A stretch of DNA of 54,799 bases from Pseudomonadales bacterium (GCA_023268635.1 JALQUB010000003.1:1-54799), one strand, 5' to 3'. Positions 16,479 through 26,889 are shown, counted from the stretch's first letter. Translations and numbers: made by a program. Notes: generated by a model from the sequence alone, not told the origin.

Positions 16479-17027
16479 CTAGTCCTCTCGCTCTGGCGCG
16501 AGCTTAGGATTAACTCCAGTGCCGTAGCTCGTCTGCTTGCGTGCAGAGGTTGGTTTTTTTTCCTCGTCGCGTTCCTCAGTGTCAGCGATTTCATCGCTAC
16601 TCTCCGTCGCCACTGGCTTGGTTGAAGTCATACCGGGCGCGGAATTTTCTGACGCAGGGGCATCGGCGATGGAGTTTCGCTCGAGTTCAGCGACCGCTTG
16701 AGATTCAGTGGCACTGGAGGCGCCGGGATCGAAGTTGGCGCTAGTGACCAGAGAGTCGACAGACACCTTGGTCTCGTCGGCGATCTTCTTCACATGTTCT
16801 TTCGCAGCCTCGATCTCTTCGAGTACCGCTTCGTTATGCAATTGACGTTTTATTTCGTCAGTGTTGAGTTCGCGTTCTATCTCAGATTTTACTTTGTTAT
16901 AGCTGCGTCGAAAACGGCCTATCCACAAGCTAGCCGTTCGCACTGCGCCGGGCAATTTGTCGGGGCCGATAACGATCAGGGCCACAACAAAGACCAGCAT
17001 GAGTTCCATGGGAGAGATATTAAACAT
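16479..17027 (-). CDS. tatB: Sec-independent translocase subunit TatB
   Basis: A 182-residue protein. One N-terminal transmembrane helix ([21 protein letters not shown]) is followed by the [11 protein letters not shown] amphipathic-helix motif specific to TatB. A long acidic, low-complexity tail from about residue 95 is unordered. TatB works with TatC in recognising substrates. The Glu near position 8 that TatB proteins carry in the membrane helix is present. The gap to tatA is 92 bases, longer than the 3 bases to tatC. Confidence 0.93.
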   Translation of the reverse strand: MFNISPMELMLVFVVALIVIGPDKLPGAVRTASLWIGRFRRSYNKVKSEIERELNTDEIKRQLHNEAVLEEIEAAKEHVKKIADETKVSVDSLVTSANFDPGASSATESQAVAELERNSIADAPASENSAPGMTSTKPVATESSDEIADTEERDEEKKPTSARKQTSYGTGVNPKLAPERED

Positions 17028-17119
17028 TGGTGGGTGCCGAAGCTCCTGAGCAGACCCCAGCTCTGGTATGGACGGGCACTACTGGATTGCTATCGCATTC
17101 AGTAGCACCCAAGGGTGTC

Positions 17120-17320
17120 TTACTTCTTGTCTTCTTCAGACTCTTCAGTCGCGACTTTTTCTTGAGTCACGGATTGTTCTTCATCATCATCCTTGATGGC
17201 TTTCTTGAAACCCTTCATTGCGCCACCTAAGTCGCTGCCAAGGTTAGCGAGTTTCTTCGTGCCAAAGAGCAAGACTACGATGAGTAGTACGATGAGTAGT
17301 TGCCAAGGTCCGATAGCCAT
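17120..17320 (-). CDS. tatA: Twin-arginine translocase pore subunit TatA
   Basis: A 66-residue protein, short but within the range of TatA. It has the membrane helix [19 protein letters not shown], the hinge [14 protein letters not shown], an amphipathic helix, and an acidic Glu/Asp-rich tail. Many copies line up to form the pathway for folded proteins. First gene of the tatABC cluster; hisE lies 36 bases upstream on the same strand, so the whole his/tat group may be one transcript. Confidence 0.95.
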   Translation of the reverse strand: MAIGPWQLLIVLLIVVLLFGTKKLANLGSDLGGAMKGFKKAIKDDDEEQSVTQEKVATEESEEDKK

Positions 17321-17356
17321 ATTAATTCTCCTCAGGGTGCTGCGTTAGGGTGCCAC

Positions 17357-17707
17357 TTACCCAGATGTCGATGAGCGGGAGGCCTTCTCGGCCAGACCCG
17401 ATAGTGTAAAGCGTTTCCTCAGCTCCTCCAACACTTCATCGTGGCTGAGGCCAAGGTGGCTAAGCATGACTAGTGAATGGAACCACAGGTCGGCTGTCTC
17501 ACCTATCAGCGCCTGGCGGAGTTCGGCAGTTTCTGGCCCCGTGCCAAGGTCCTTTGCGGCGATTATCGCCTCGGTAGCCTCTTCGCCCACCTTTTCGAGG
17601 ATTTTGTTGAGCCCCTTATGGTGAAGGCTCGCCACATAGGACGTGTCTGGGCTCGCCTGTTTGCGTTCTTCTAGTGTTGCGGCAAGTTGGTCTAGTACAT
17701 CACTCAT
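17357..17707 (-). CDS. hisE: Phosphoribosyl-ATP pyrophosphatase HisE
   Basis: A 116-residue all-helical enzyme that removes pyrophosphate from phosphoribosyl-ATP, step 2 of histidine synthesis. It has the MazG-like metal-binding pattern ([16 protein letters not shown] and [13 protein letters not shown]). It stands alone and follows hisI, rather than being a HisIE fusion as in enteric bacteria. A separate hisI-hisE pair next to tatABC is the arrangement seen in pseudomonads. Start ATG at 17707; hisI ends 12 bases upstream. Confidence 0.95.
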   Translation of the reverse strand: MSDVLDQLAATLEERKQASPDTSYVASLHHKGLNKILEKVGEEATEAIIAAKDLGTGPETAELRQALIGETADLWFHSLVMLSHLGLSHDEVLEELRKRFTLSGLAEKASRSSTSG

Positions 17708-17719
17708 GATTATTTCCCG

Positions 17720-18106
17720 CTATTTCGAATATATCTGGTCGGGATCTTTTAAGATCGGGTCTACCGTTTCCCACTGATCTCCATTGAGGCGACGATAGAA
17801 GCAGCTTCGGCGGCCAGTATGGCAGGCGATATCGCCCACCTGCTCGACGCGATAACACAGGACATCGGCATCGCAGTCGAGGCGCATTTCGACGAGTCGT
17901 TGGACATTGCCAGACTCTTCACCCTTGCGCCATAGTTTCGCCCGTGAACGCGACCAATACACAGCCCGTCCTTCAGCCGCCGTTGCCGCTACCGCTTCGG
18001 CATTCGCCCAAGCGACCATTAACAATTCCTCCGTCGTGGCGTCTTGCGTCACGATAGGCACCAAACCATTGGCGTCGAATTGAATGTCATCGATAAATGA
18101 AGTCAT
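17720..18106 (-). CDS. hisI: Phosphoribosyl-AMP cyclohydrolase HisI
   Basis: A 128-residue enzyme that opens the adenine ring of phosphoribosyl-AMP, step 3 of histidine synthesis. The zinc and magnesium ligands are visible in the conserved run [15 protein letters not shown] and in the downstream [11 protein letters not shown], giving the three Cys used for zinc. The motif [15 protein letters not shown] binds substrate. Full family length. It lies between ubiB and hisE on the minus strand, 17 bases after ubiB. Confidence 0.96.
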   Translation of the reverse strand: MTSFIDDIQFDANGLVPIVTQDATTEELLMVAWANAEAVAATAAEGRAVYWSRSRAKLWRKGEESGNVQRLVEMRLDCDADVLCYRVEQVGDIACHTGRRSCFYRRLNGDQWETVDPILKDPDQIYSK

Positions 18107-18123
18107 GGCCTAAGTATCCTCTC

Positions 18124-19833
18124 TCAACGTCTAAAACACAAAAACGCGACGAGGAGTGTGGCGGCGATGACGGGTAGTGATGGGGTTGCCGTGATTGTGT
18201 CGCGGGTGATTGGGGCGACACTCGCCAGCGTCGCAACTGCGACGAGTGCCGCTAGGAGGCGGTCGCTGCGTCGAGCCCGCAAGCGACGCAGCCCTTCGCG
18301 CTCCTCACGTTGTCGCAAGGTGGCACTGATGTCGGCGAGTTGCTTGCTTTGTGATCCCGCATTCGCGAGCAGCTGCGGTAGATTCGGTAATTCTTCGAGC
18401 AGGTCCGGTAAATTTTCACGCAGTTTTCGAAGCAGCGTGAGTGGGCTGAGACGCTTGGCATTCCAACGCTCTAAGAACGGCAGTGCAGTCTGCCATAGAT
18501 CTAATTGCGGATAGAGTTGTCGACCCAGCCCTTCGACATTGAGTAGCGTTTTTTGCAAAAGCACGAGCGACGGCTGCACTTGCATGTCGAAGCGTCCTGC
18601 AGTTGCAAACAATTGCACCAAGATTTGACCGAAGCTGATATCACTCAGCGGTTTCTCGAAGATGGGTTCGCACACACTGCGTATAGCAGATTCGAATTCG
18701 TGGACGCGTGTGGTCGGCGGAACCCAGCCGCATGCGACATGGAGCTCAGCCACCTTGCGATAATCTTGTTTGAAAATAGCGAGTAAATTTTTAGCCAGAT
18801 AATCCTGATCTTGTTCGGTAAGTGAACCAATGATTGCGCAGTCGATGGCGATATAGTTTGGCTTGCTCCCGGTCTTGGCAACAAAAATATTTCCTGGGTG
18901 CATATCTGCATGGAAAAAATTGTGTTCAAAGACTTGGGTGAAAAAAATGTTAACGCCGGCTTCGGCGAGGTATTTTAAATCGACGCCACGAGCGTTCAGC
19001 TCTTCGATATCCGCAACGGGTATGCCGTCGATGCGTTCCATTACCATCAAGTTTGATCGCGTGAGTTCCCAATATACCTTCGGGACATAGAGCTCGGCTG
19101 ATCCATCGAAATTGCGTTTCAATTGTGTAGTATTGGCGGCTTCTGCTTGCAGGTTTAGCTCGTCCAAGATGATTTTTTCATAATCATCGATGACTTCGAT
19201 GGGCCGAAGTCGACGGCCGAGTGTCGATGCACTTTCAATGAGGCGTGCTAAGCGCTTTAGCAGCTGAATATCGGACTTAACGACCTTCTCAATGCCCGGC
19301 CTTACGACTTTGATGACGACGTCACTGCCATCTAACAAAGTGGCTCCATAAACTTGCGCGATTGATGCAGAGGCGATGGGCTCATCATCTATTTGAGTGA
19401 ATAGCGCGTCCACGCTCTCATCGAGAGTCGATTCGATGACTTGCTTGATGGGGGGCATGGGGAAAGGCGGCACATCATCTTGCAGACCTTGTAGTTCGTC
19501 AGCTAAAGCAGGATCGAGGAAGTCACGCCGCGTCGAAATCAACTGGCCCAATTTTATGTATATCGGACCCAGCTCTTCTAACGCTTGGCGCAGGCGGACA
19601 TTCTTATCTCCTGCGCGTTTGCTGGAGATGAGCGTCAGCGCCCGATAGGGTAGGAGCACGGTGCGTATCGCGAGTGTGCCTGAGCCGGCTGGCAAAAACT
19701 CGTCGAGCCCATATTTGGCAGCGACACTTAGGATCTTATTCAGGCGAATGATGGATGACACAGCGGCTCGACGCAGGGCGTCCTTAGTAATTCGAAGGGC
19801 CGCAACGATAGCATTGAAGCGAGGTTTGGACAA
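18124..19833 (-). CDS. ubiB: Ubiquinone biosynthesis ATPase-like kinase UbiB
   Basis: A 569-residue member of the ADCK/UbiB protein-kinase-like family, needed for ubiquinone synthesis, probably by ATP-driven extraction of lipid intermediates. The family-specific KxGQ motif is present (YIKLGQLISTRRD, near residue 95). The A-rich loop (ASASIAQVYGA), the catalytic HADMHPGNI and the metal site IDCAIIG follow. Two hydrophobic segments at the C-terminus (about 525-568) anchor it in the inner membrane. Third gene of the ubiE-ubiJ-ubiB group. Confidence 0.95.
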   Translation of the reverse strand: MSKPRFNAIVAALRITKDALRRAAVSSIIRLNKILSVAAKYGLDEFLPAGSGTLAIRTVLLPYRALTLISSKRAGDKNVRLRQALEELGPIYIKLGQLISTRRDFLDPALADELQGLQDDVPPFPMPPIKQVIESTLDESVDALFTQIDDEPIASASIAQVYGATLLDGSDVVIKVVRPGIEKVVKSDIQLLKRLARLIESASTLGRRLRPIEVIDDYEKIILDELNLQAEAANTTQLKRNFDGSAELYVPKVYWELTRSNLMVMERIDGIPVADIEELNARGVDLKYLAEAGVNIFFTQVFEHNFFHADMHPGNIFVAKTGSKPNYIAIDCAIIGSLTEQDQDYLAKNLLAIFKQDYRKVAELHVACGWVPPTTRVHEFESAIRSVCEPIFEKPLSDISFGQILVQLFATAGRFDMQVQPSLVLLQKTLLNVEGLGRQLYPQLDLWQTALPFLERWNAKRLSPLTLLRKLRENLPDLLEELPNLPQLLANAGSQSKQLADISATLRQREEREGLRRLRARRSDRLLAALVAVATLASVAPITRDTITATPSLPVIAATLLVAFLCFRR

Positions 19834-19844
19834 ATGCCTAAGGG

Positions 19845-20486
19845 CTAGGCGGTATCTCGCTCAGCCTCTAGACGACTGAGACGGGCATCGGCACGATCCA
19901 TGCGTAGCCGCAGAGAATCGAAACGGTCGCGGAGTTCGGTGACTTCGTTGGCGCTTGGAAGAATACGAGCTTCTTCGGTGAGGTACTCGTCTACACTCGC
20001 TGAGAGAGAAGCGACTGACTCGCGGCGCCATTCGCGCAGTTCGCTTCCCACGCGCGCCAATTCATGACTGGCCACATCGCCGATGAAGGGAGCGAGATAG
20101 TCGTCCCATCTGAGATCCAAGTTGGATGCCAGGTGATAGAGCGCTTGCACAAAATTGGCATCGCCGCTCACGGTGAGGTCGGGGTTAGAGAGTGCGCGGT
20201 CATCCGCCGCTTGAGTTAAAAGGTTGAGTAGGTCGGAACGACTACCGACGATCTTGGCATCTGGCGTCTGCATCAGAGCCTCGCTGCTGGCGAGATTTAA
20301 TTTAATACTCGCTCCTCGGAAAGCGATGCAGAGCGCTAGCGGTGAAGAGGATGCTTGTTCGGCGATGATTTCGAGTAGTTTACCGTCGAACCGTTCGACT
20401 TGTGCCACGGTGTGTGGGTCATGCGCGATGAGTCGATCGAGCATGATTTCTATAGGGGTGAGTATGACTGTGCCGAGGAAACTCAT
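19845..20486 (-). CDS. ubiJ: Ubiquinone biosynthesis accessory factor UbiJ (SCP2 domain)
   Basis: A 213-residue soluble protein with an N-terminal SCP2-type lipid-binding domain (residues 20-115) and a C-terminal coiled coil (about 165-210, rich in Glu, Arg and Leu). UbiJ scaffolds the Ubi-enzyme complex with UbiK. I chose the ATG at 20486, two bases after the ubiE stop; the longer frame to 20522 would overlap ubiE. The position between ubiE and ubiB is the conserved gammaproteobacterial order. Confidence 0.9.
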   Translation of the reverse strand: MSFLGTVILTPIEIMLDRLIAHDPHTVAQVERFDGKLLEIIAEQASSSPLALCIAFRGASIKLNLASSEALMQTPDAKIVGSRSDLLNLLTQAADDRALSNPDLTVSGDANFVQALYHLASNLDLRWDDYLAPFIGDVASHELARVGSELREWRRESVASLSASVDEYLTEEARILPSANEVTELRDRFDSLRLRMDRADARLSRLEAERDTA

Positions 20487-20488
20487 CG

Positions 20489-21250
20489 CTACGCAGACTT
20501 GAAACCCACGTGGATGGCACACACGCCATTCATCATGTTGTGGTATTTGCAGTCGACGAGACCCGCATCTTGCATCATCGCGAGGAGGGTCTCCTGGTCT
20601 GGATGCATGCGGATCGATTCCACTAAATATTGATAGCTCGCGGAATCATTGGCGATGATCTTGCCGGCGATCGGCCAGAGTTTAGAGAATGCGTCGTAGC
20701 CCTTGCGAACGATTTCATTCTGCGGCTTCGAAAATTCTAGCACCAGCACGCGCCCGCCCGGTTTGAGGACGCGTCGCATCGAGGCGAGTGCCGCCTCTTT
20801 GTTGGTCACATTGCGGAGGCCGTAGGCGATTGTGATGCAGTCGAAGGTGTCATCCGCGAAGGGTAGCGCCTCCGCGTTAACCTGTGCGACTTCGACATTG
20901 AAGTCGGCGCCCTTGTCGATGATGCGATCGCGGCCAACGGCGAGCATCGCTTCATTGATGTCGGCGAGTACGACTTGTCCTTCGGGTCCGACAATAGGGG
21001 AGAAACGGAGGCTGAAATCGCCCGTTCCGCCCGCGAGGTCGAGTACTTTATGGCCTTTGCGAAGGCCGCTTAGCTCGATGGTGAAACGCTTCATGAGCCT
21101 ATGAGTGCCGAGTGACATCAGGTCGTTCATGATGTCGTAGCGCTGGGCAACTGAGCGGAAAACCTGTCCTACGCGCTGCTCTTTCTCTGCTACTGGTACG
21201 GTCTCATAGCCAAAGTGTGTCGTTTCAGTCGCCGCGTTTTTATCGCTCAT
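20489..21250 (-). CDS. ubiE: Ubiquinone/menaquinone C-methyltransferase UbiE
   Basis: A 253-residue class I SAM-dependent methyltransferase that methylates the quinone ring of demethylmenaquinone and the ubiquinone precursor. The SAM site [14 protein letters not shown], the UbiE signatures [13 protein letters not shown] and [12 protein letters not shown], and the C-terminal YYN-like cyclic segment ([16 protein letters not shown]) are visible. I prefer the ATG at 21250, which overlaps the upstream stop (ATGA) and matches family starts; an ATG at 21256 is also in frame. AAGAAGA lies upstream. Confidence 0.95.
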   Translation of the reverse strand: MSDKNAATETTHFGYETVPVAEKEQRVGQVFRSVAQRYDIMNDLMSLGTHRLMKRFTIELSGLRKGHKVLDLAGGTGDFSLRFSPIVGPEGQVVLADINEAMLAVGRDRIIDKGADFNVEVAQVNAEALPFADDTFDCITIAYGLRNVTNKEAALASMRRVLKPGGRVLVLEFSKPQNEIVRKGYDAFSKLWPIAGKIIANDSASYQYLVESIRMHPDQETLLAMMQDAGLVDCKYHNMMNGVCAIHVGFKSA

Positions 21251-21684
21251 GAGCATTCTTCTTTATCGTGTTTGTTAGGCGTCTTGCCTGAGCCTGGTGA
21301 AGGTTGGATGGTAATGACTTGTGTGTCGGCTGGCAATGGCTCGCGACTCGCGCCGGCTGCCGCGAGTCTGGCGAGATAGTCTTCCCAGTACGCAGACTGA
21401 TTTTTTGCGAGGTCGTAGAGTGTCTGCCAACTATAAATGCCCGAATTGTGGCCGTCGTCGAAATTTATCTTTATCGCGTAGTTTCCTACCGCGTCGATCG
21501 AGTTTATCGCCACTCGTCGTTTGCCGACTTGCAATATTTCCTGTCCGACACCGTGCCCGCGTACCTCTGCAGAGGGGGAGTAGACGCGCAGCAGTTCAGC
21601 CTCCAAGTTGTGGAAGGAGCCATCGGCGTAGTTAAGTTCGAGTAATCCCGACTTCTTATGCAAGGTAATCGCTGTCGGCGTCAT
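21247..21684 (-). CDS. DUF971 / gamma-butyrobetaine hydroxylase N-domain-like protein
   Basis: A 145-residue protein made mainly of a single DUF971 domain (about residues 5-100). The domain is also the N-terminal region of gamma-butyrobetaine hydroxylases, but no oxygenase domain follows. The patterns [29 protein letters not shown] and [18 protein letters not shown] mark the family. Function is not firmly known; the domain is sometimes linked to iron-sulphur protein assembly. It lies between hslU and ubiE, a placement common in this class. I chose the ATG at 21684; a GTG four codons upstream is possible. Confidence 0.8.
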   Translation of the reverse strand: MTPTAITLHKKSGLLELNYADGSFHNLEAELLRVYSPSAEVRGHGVGQEILQVGKRRVAINSIDAVGNYAIKINFDDGHNSGIYSWQTLYDLAKNQSAYWEDYLARLAAAGASREPLPADTQVITIQPSPGSGKTPNKHDKEECS

Positions 21685-21715
21685 GTTTAATTCCACGTGC
21701 TAGCTGCAACGATGT

Positions 21716-23113
21716 TTATAAAATGTAGCGGCTTAAGTCTTCGTCTTGCGCCAGTTCTTCGAGTTGACCGAGAACGAATTCACGATCGACGACAATGCGC
21801 CCCTCACCAATGGCGAGGTCAGACGCCGCGAATGAGGTCTCTTCTAATAAGCGCTCCATCACCGTATGAAGTCGTCGGGCGCCGATATTCTCAGTACGCT
21901 CGTTAACTTGCCACGCCGTCTCGGCGAGAGTGCGGATGCCATCTTCGGTGAATTCGAGCTCGAGCCCTTCTGTCGCCAGCAAAGCTTGATACTGTTCGGT
22001 GAGCGAGGCATTGGGCTCCGCGAGTATGCGTTCGAAGTCGTTCGCTGACAGCGCATCGAGTTCAACTCTGATCGGCAGGCGTCCCTGTAATTCAGGGATT
22101 AAGTCGGATGGTTTGCTGAGGTGGAACGCGCCCGATGCGATGAAAAGAATATGGTCGGTCTTTACGCTGCCATACTTCGTCGTGACGGTTGACCCTTCGA
22201 TGAGAGGCAACAGATCGCGTTGTACGCCTTCGCGCGAGACGCCGGCGCCTCCCTGTTCATTGCGGTTGGTGACCTTGTCGATTTCGTCGATAAACACGAT
22301 GCCAGTTTGTTCTGCGAGCTCGACTGCATTCGCCTTAATTTCTTCCTCGTTGATCAGCTTGCTGGCTTCCTCTTCTTTGAGTGCCTTCAGTGCAGCCTTG
22401 ACCGTGAGTTTGCGGGTGCGCTTCTTCGAGTTTTGCATCGATGAAAACATATCCTTCAGTTGGCTCGTCATGTCTTCGAGCCCCGGTGGCGCCATGATGT
22501 CTACACCCATGGGTATGTCAGCCATGGCTATTTCGATCTCTTTATCGTCTATCTCACCTTGGCGTAATTTTTTGCGGAATACCTGACGAGCACTGGAGTC
22601 CTCGGACTGCTCACCGTCGCTGGCGCGGGGCACGAGGATATCGAGTACGCGATCTTCGGCGCGATCGGCGGCAAGATTCTGTACTTTCCGCATTTCATCT
22701 TCGCGCTGCATTTTTACTGCGCTGTCGACGAGGTCGCGCACGATGGATTCGACGTCGCGGCCGACATAGCCGACTTCGGTAAATTTAGTCGCTTCGACCT
22801 TGATGAAGGGTGCTTGCGCTAGCTTCGCCAAACGGCGTGCAATCTCGGTCTTGCCGACGCCTGTTGGTCCTATCATCAAGATATTTTTTGGCGTGACCTC
22901 GTGTCTCAGTTCTTCGCTCAGATGCATGCGGCGCCAACGATTCCTGAGAGCGATGGCGACTGCTCGCTTGGCGCTCGCCTGACCGACGATGTGTTTGTCT
23001 AGCTCGGAGGTGATTTCGCGAGGCGTCATGACTGAAGCGCCGAGCATCTTGGCTTCCTTGTGCTTGGTCGGTTCGATCGCCGAGATTGGGTTTTCTGTGG
23101 ATGATAGGGACAT
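21716..23113 (-). CDS. hslU: ATP-dependent protease ATPase subunit HslU
   Basis: A 465-residue AAA+ unfoldase that feeds substrates to the HslV peptidase. It has Walker [10 protein letters not shown], Walker [10 protein letters not shown], the pore loop GYVGRD, the I domain (about 135-260) and the C-terminal ending EDLSRYIL that inserts into HslV. The family usually starts at about MTPREI. Here the first ATG, at 23113, adds 28 residues. It lies one base after the hslV stop, so translation probably starts there, but a later start at the internal Met before TPREI is possible. It follows hslV with no gap. Confidence 0.96.
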   Translation of the reverse strand: MSLSSTENPISAIEPTKHKEAKMLGASVMTPREITSELDKHIVGQASAKRAVAIALRNRWRRMHLSEELRHEVTPKNILMIGPTGVGKTEIARRLAKLAQAPFIKVEATKFTEVGYVGRDVESIVRDLVDSAVKMQREDEMRKVQNLAADRAEDRVLDILVPRASDGEQSEDSSARQVFRKKLRQGEIDDKEIEIAMADIPMGVDIMAPPGLEDMTSQLKDMFSSMQNSKKRTRKLTVKAALKALKEEEASKLINEEEIKANAVELAEQTGIVFIDEIDKVTNRNEQGGAGVSREGVQRDLLPLIEGSTVTTKYGSVKTDHILFIASGAFHLSKPSDLIPELQGRLPIRVELDALSANDFERILAEPNASLTEQYQALLATEGLELEFTEDGIRTLAETAWQVNERTENIGARRLHTVMERLLEETSFAASDLAIGEGRIVVDREFVLGQLEELAQDEDLSRYIL

Positions 23114-23114
23114 A

Positions 23115-23654
23115 TTAAAACTCTAGTTCTTCGATCGTATGGTTGTGATTGGTGTAGACGCAGATGTCTGCTGCGATACTGAGGCTCTTGCTCACAATGT
23201 CTCGGGCATCGAGCTCTGTGTTCTGGAGTAGCGCGCGGGCAGCCGATTGGGCGAATGTGCCGCCGGAGCCGATCGCCATAATCGAATCTTCCGGCTCTAT
23301 GACATCGCCGTTGCCGGTAATGATCAGCGAGGCATCTTTGTCGGCAACAATTAGCAGCGCCTCGAGTCGGCGCAGCGAGCGTTCTGTTCGCCAGAGCTTG
23401 GCGAGCTCAACAGCGGCGCGGACTAATTTTCCTTGGTGTTTCTCGAGCTGCTCTTCGAAACGCTCGAATAGGGTGAATGCGTCGGCGGTGCCGCCCGCGA
23501 AACCTGCGATGACTTGGTTGTTGTAGAGGCGGCGCACCTTGCGGGCGTTGCCTTTCATGACGGTATTGCCCTGTGACACTTGGCCATCTCCACCGACGAC
23601 GACTTTGTTGCCACGTCGGACCGACACGATCGTCGTTCCTCGATATTGTTCCAA
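23115..23654 (-). CDS. hslV: ATP-dependent protease proteolytic subunit HslV
   Basis: A 179-residue N-terminal-threonine protease subunit, the bacterial relative of the proteasome beta subunit. The catalytic Thr lies in [20 protein letters not shown]. Six residues (MEQYRG) precede it, so self-processing to expose Thr is expected, as in several proteobacterial homologues with the same type of propeptide. [16 protein letters not shown] and [16 protein letters not shown] are family signatures. It pairs with hslU directly downstream. Upstream, 145 bases separate it from the FtsN-like gene. Confidence 0.96.
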   Translation of the reverse strand: MEQYRGTTIVSVRRGNKVVVGGDGQVSQGNTVMKGNARKVRRLYNNQVIAGFAGGTADAFTLFERFEEQLEKHQGKLVRAAVELAKLWRTERSLRRLEALLIVADKDASLIITGNGDVIEPEDSIMAIGSGGTFAQSAARALLQNTELDARDIVSKSLSIAADICVYTNHNHTIEELEF

Positions 23655-23799
23655 GAGAGTTCTCCTGCGTTGACTGCAAAAATAACGCGCTGCTGGCGCT
23701 GGCTGGGTAATGGGTCAGCCTTTTCTTAAGACTAGGTCAGATCTAGGAGGGTTGGGGCATTGTGGACAGATTTCAACGGCTGGAGCGCCGAATGGCGTG

Positions 23800-24426
23800 C
23801 TATTCGACGCCTAGGCGTAGGCTCGAGATGTTATTGCCGCGCAGGGTGCGTTCCGCGGCGGCGAGTGTTGAGCTACTCATATACGGGCCAGATTGCACGA
23901 GGAAGAGTGTCCTGCCTGGTAAAGACTCTTGTTTAATAAAGACTTTGAGCCCCATGGCTTGTTGGCGATCCCGTTCTGATTCTGCCAATGTGCGCTGCTG
24001 AAATGCGCCGGACTGTAGTAAGTAGCCGGTCGCGAATTGTTGTTCTGGAGGCGTCAGTGCGAGACGTTGTTCCTCGGTGAGTTCTACCTGTTCGTCGCTG
24101 ACCTCGACTTGGTAGTTAGCCAGCTCTGTGTAGAAATCCATTTTGAGCTCAGGTTCGGCGGTGTCTTGAGGGACGGGCTGTTGCGCCACTTCGGCGATGC
24201 CGGTCCGAGTTATCTGTGCGGATTGTGCTGTGCCGGCCTCAGCAACAGCAGGCGTGCTGGCGAGTGGGGGTACGTTGCCGGAAAGGTAGAGCAAGACACA
24301 GCCGAATACGCCGATCGCAATACCCACGGCAACGCCCGATAACAGCAGAGACCAACTAGGCGGTGCCTGGACGGGTTTGCGTTCGAGTAGGGGCTCAGGC
24401 CGAATTTTGGCGAAATCTTGGGTCAT
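23800..24426 (-). CDS. FtsN-like SPOR-domain cell division protein
   Basis: A 208-residue bitopic inner-membrane protein. It has a short cytoplasmic tail, one transmembrane helix (about residues 25-48, WSLLLSGVAVGIAIGVFG), a periplasmic linker, and a C-terminal SPOR domain (about 130-205, FATGYLLQSGAFQQRTLAES...). SPOR domains bind denuded septal peptidoglycan. The location between priA and hslV matches the FtsN-like genes of pseudomonads, so a role in division is inferred. It is shorter than E. coli FtsN (319 residues), and I do not assign ftsN firmly. Confidence 0.75.
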   Translation of the reverse strand: MTQDFAKIRPEPLLERKPVQAPPSWSLLLSGVAVGIAIGVFGCVLLYLSGNVPPLASTPAVAEAGTAQSAQITRTGIAEVAQQPVPQDTAEPELKMDFYTELANYQVEVSDEQVELTEEQRLALTPPEQQFATGYLLQSGAFQQRTLAESERDRQQAMGLKVFIKQESLPGRTLFLVQSGPYMSSSTLAAAERTLRGNNISSLRLGVE

Positions 24427-24509
24427 GCTGGGTGGAATCCTTCTCGGCTACTGGTCTAGCTATCGGTCTTTTGGTCGCGCGCTAGAGTCTAATGCTGCAA
24501 ATTTAGCGG

Positions 24510-26786
24510 TTAAATCATGTCCTGTGGGTCGACATCGACGCTCCATCGCAGCCCGGGTGGTTTCTTTAATTGTTCACTATTCGAGACGAGATAATTCAGA
24601 TGATCCTGTAGCGATCCACGCCGCTCACTTTTCAGGAGTAATTGTACGCGAAATTTACCAGCACGTTTTTCCATCGGGGCAGGCAGGGGCCCGATCAGCT
24701 CAACGCCCAGTCTTTCATCGCTGCTCAGCTGAGCGCTTAGTTGGGCAATCGCCTCAGCAAACCCTGCGGCGGCCATCGCGTCGCTCGCTTCTACTCGTAC
24801 GAGTGCGAGATGGGAGAAAGGTGGGAGTTTCGCATTCAAACGCTCATCGAGCTGGCGCGCGGAAAATTGTGCATAGCTTTCATTGCTGAGTGCTTGCAGG
24901 GTCGCGTGGGCCGCATGCTTCGTTTGCAGCAGCACTTCACCGCGTTTCTTTGCTCGTCCCGCTCGCCCGGCGACTTGGGTGACTAGCTGCGCCATATGTT
25001 CTTGGCCGCGGAAATCGGCGCTAAAGAGACCGCCGTCCGCATCGAGGATAATCACCAGGGTCATATTAGGGAAATGATGACCCTTCGCGAGCATTTGCGT
25101 GCCGATCAGGATGCAAGGCTTCTCTTCACCCACTTTTGTCAGCGCCCTGTCGAGGCCTGCCTTCCCGCGTGTAGAGTCTCGGTCGACTCGAATCACTGGG
25201 AAAGAGGGAAACTGGCTCTGCAAAAAACGTTCGGCCTTTTGTGTGCCGAGCCCGATCGTGTCGAAGTGTCTCGATTTGCAGTTAGGGCAGGATTTCGGCA
25301 GTGCGACGCTAATGCCGCAATGATGGCAGCGCAGTCGCGGTGGCGTGCGGTGGACGGTCATCTGTGCGAGGCAGTCGTCACACTCAGATTGCCAACCGCA
25401 GTTGGTGCAATGGAGCACCGGGGCATAGCCGCGTCGATTGATGAAGACCAGACATTGATTCCCGCGTTCTAGGTGCTCTCGCAGGCGCTGCAGGGCTGTT
25501 TGCGAGAAGCCCTCTTGCAAATGCTGTTCGGCCACATCCACCAACTCTATCGCCGCGCGTGGCAGTGACGCAGTCGAATTCGAGAGCCGCAGATGGGTGA
25601 ATTTCCCAGCTATGGCATTGTGCAAGGTCTCGAGACTCGGCGTCGCCGAGCCTAAAACAATGGGCATCCCCTCGGCGTGGGCACGCATCACAGCGAGATC
25701 CCTAGCTGAGTATTTGAAACCATCCTGTTGCTTGAATGAGGCGTCGTGCTCCTCATCGATAATCAAGATTCCCGGCGAGGCGAGTGGCGTAAACAGGGCG
25801 GAGCGTGTGCCGATGATGACGCCTGCACTGCCGTCTCTCGCCGCGGTCCATGATGCGAGCCGTTCGCTCTCGTTGAGGCCAGAGTGAAGCGTGACCACGG
25901 GGCAACGGAAGCGTTCGGTGAAACGCGCGATGGTCTGTGGTGTGAGACCGATTTCGGGGACAAGCACGAGGCACTGGCGACCGAGGGAGAGCTGTTGTGC
26001 CATCGCGCGCATATACACCTCGGTCTTGCCGGAGCCGGTAACCCCATCGAGTAAGTAGCTGCCGAACTGAGTGGGGCTGGCGTTAAGCGCGGCGACAGCC
26101 TGTTCTTGCTCGTTAGTGAGCTGTAGCCGCTCACCGTCCGCAAGGAAGTCGTGAGAAGAAAAATGTGGTCTCGGAGGGGGGGCGTCGTGGTGGCACTCCA
26201 CGAGATCGCGTTCCTGTAGCTTGCGCAGAATAGGCCTGCCGAAGCCCTGCTCGGCGATGGCTTCTGTGGACATTTCCCTGTTCTCGGCAATGAGTCGGTA
26301 GAGGGCGAGCTGGCGAGGCGAGCGTTTGAGCAGTGCTGTCGCTGACTCTGCTTGGGAATTTTCGAGCGGATCTGCGCTGAGTCGCCAATTCTCTTCGAGT
26401 GAGGTCAGCCCTTCGCCAGCACGCAGCCGAGCAGGCAGCGCTGCGGCAAATACCTCGCCGATAGGACTCTGGTAGTAATTTGCCGCCCACTGCAGGAGTG
26501 AAAGCATCGCCGAGTTAAATAGCGGCTCACGATCTAGAACCGCATCGACTGGGCGTAGTTTCGATGCTGGCACGTCCGTTTCTGAGACGATGTCCACGAT
26601 GACACCCGTTACGCGCCGAGCTCCGAAGGGGATACGGACTCTGGATCCAGGATGGGCGGTGGTCGTGTCGGATTTTGCGGGCAGGTAGTCGAAGAGACGC
26701 CGTAATGGAGAAGGGACGGCGACTCGGTAGTATTGCTTAGCCGATGTGCTGCGGGTAGCTGGCGAACTCTGAGCTGTCTGGGGCAT
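24510..26786 (-). CDS. priA: Primosomal replication helicase PriA
   Basis: A 758-residue superfamily 2 3'-5' helicase that reloads the replisome at stalled forks. It has an N-terminal 3'-DNA-binding domain, Walker A GVTGSGKTEVY, the DEEH box (LIIDEEHDASFKQQDG) and conserved motifs VLGSATPS and INRRGYAP. Eight Cys, starting at CTNCGWQSECDDC and ending at SCPNCKSRHF, form the zinc domain that contacts PriB and the DNA fork. All core motifs are present. It is divergent from the chorismate mutase gene; the two share a 150-base regulatory gap. Confidence 0.96.
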   Translation of the reverse strand: MPQTAQSSPATRSTSAKQYYRVAVPSPLRRLFDYLPAKSDTTTAHPGSRVRIPFGARRVTGVIVDIVSETDVPASKLRPVDAVLDREPLFNSAMLSLLQWAANYYQSPIGEVFAAALPARLRAGEGLTSLEENWRLSADPLENSQAESATALLKRSPRQLALYRLIAENREMSTEAIAEQGFGRPILRKLQERDLVECHHDAPPPRPHFSSHDFLADGERLQLTNEQEQAVAALNASPTQFGSYLLDGVTGSGKTEVYMRAMAQQLSLGRQCLVLVPEIGLTPQTIARFTERFRCPVVTLHSGLNESERLASWTAARDGSAGVIIGTRSALFTPLASPGILIIDEEHDASFKQQDGFKYSARDLAVMRAHAEGMPIVLGSATPSLETLHNAIAGKFTHLRLSNSTASLPRAAIELVDVAEQHLQEGFSQTALQRLREHLERGNQCLVFINRRGYAPVLHCTNCGWQSECDDCLAQMTVHRTPPRLRCHHCGISVALPKSCPNCKSRHFDTIGLGTQKAERFLQSQFPSFPVIRVDRDSTRGKAGLDRALTKVGEEKPCILIGTQMLAKGHHFPNMTLVIILDADGGLFSADFRGQEHMAQLVTQVAGRAGRAKKRGEVLLQTKHAAHATLQALSNESYAQFSARQLDERLNAKLPPFSHLALVRVEASDAMAAAGFAEAIAQLSAQLSSDERLGVELIGPLPAPMEKRAGKFRVQLLLKSERRGSLQDHLNYLVSNSEQLKKPPGLRWSVDVDPQDMI

Positions 26787-26889
26787 AGGGTGATTTTCGA
26801 TTTTTTGTGGCAGAGCGGTGCCAGAGCCCCTAGTTTAGAGCCAATCATGCGGGCTTGCTAGCCGCTGTTCTCGGGAGTGATCTCTCGTA

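Noticed and set aside
21999-22586. A 195-codon plus-strand frame
   Set aside because: Antisense to hslU through its conserved AAA+ core. The Ser-rich composition is typical of a shadow frame.
23115-23654. Extra residues before the catalytic threonine of HslV as a defect
   Set aside because: Several proteobacterial HslV proteins carry the same kind of short propeptide that is removed by self-processing.
23655-23799. Possible gene between hslV and the FtsN-like gene
   Set aside because: Only 145 bases with no frame of useful length and no clear promoter or hairpin.
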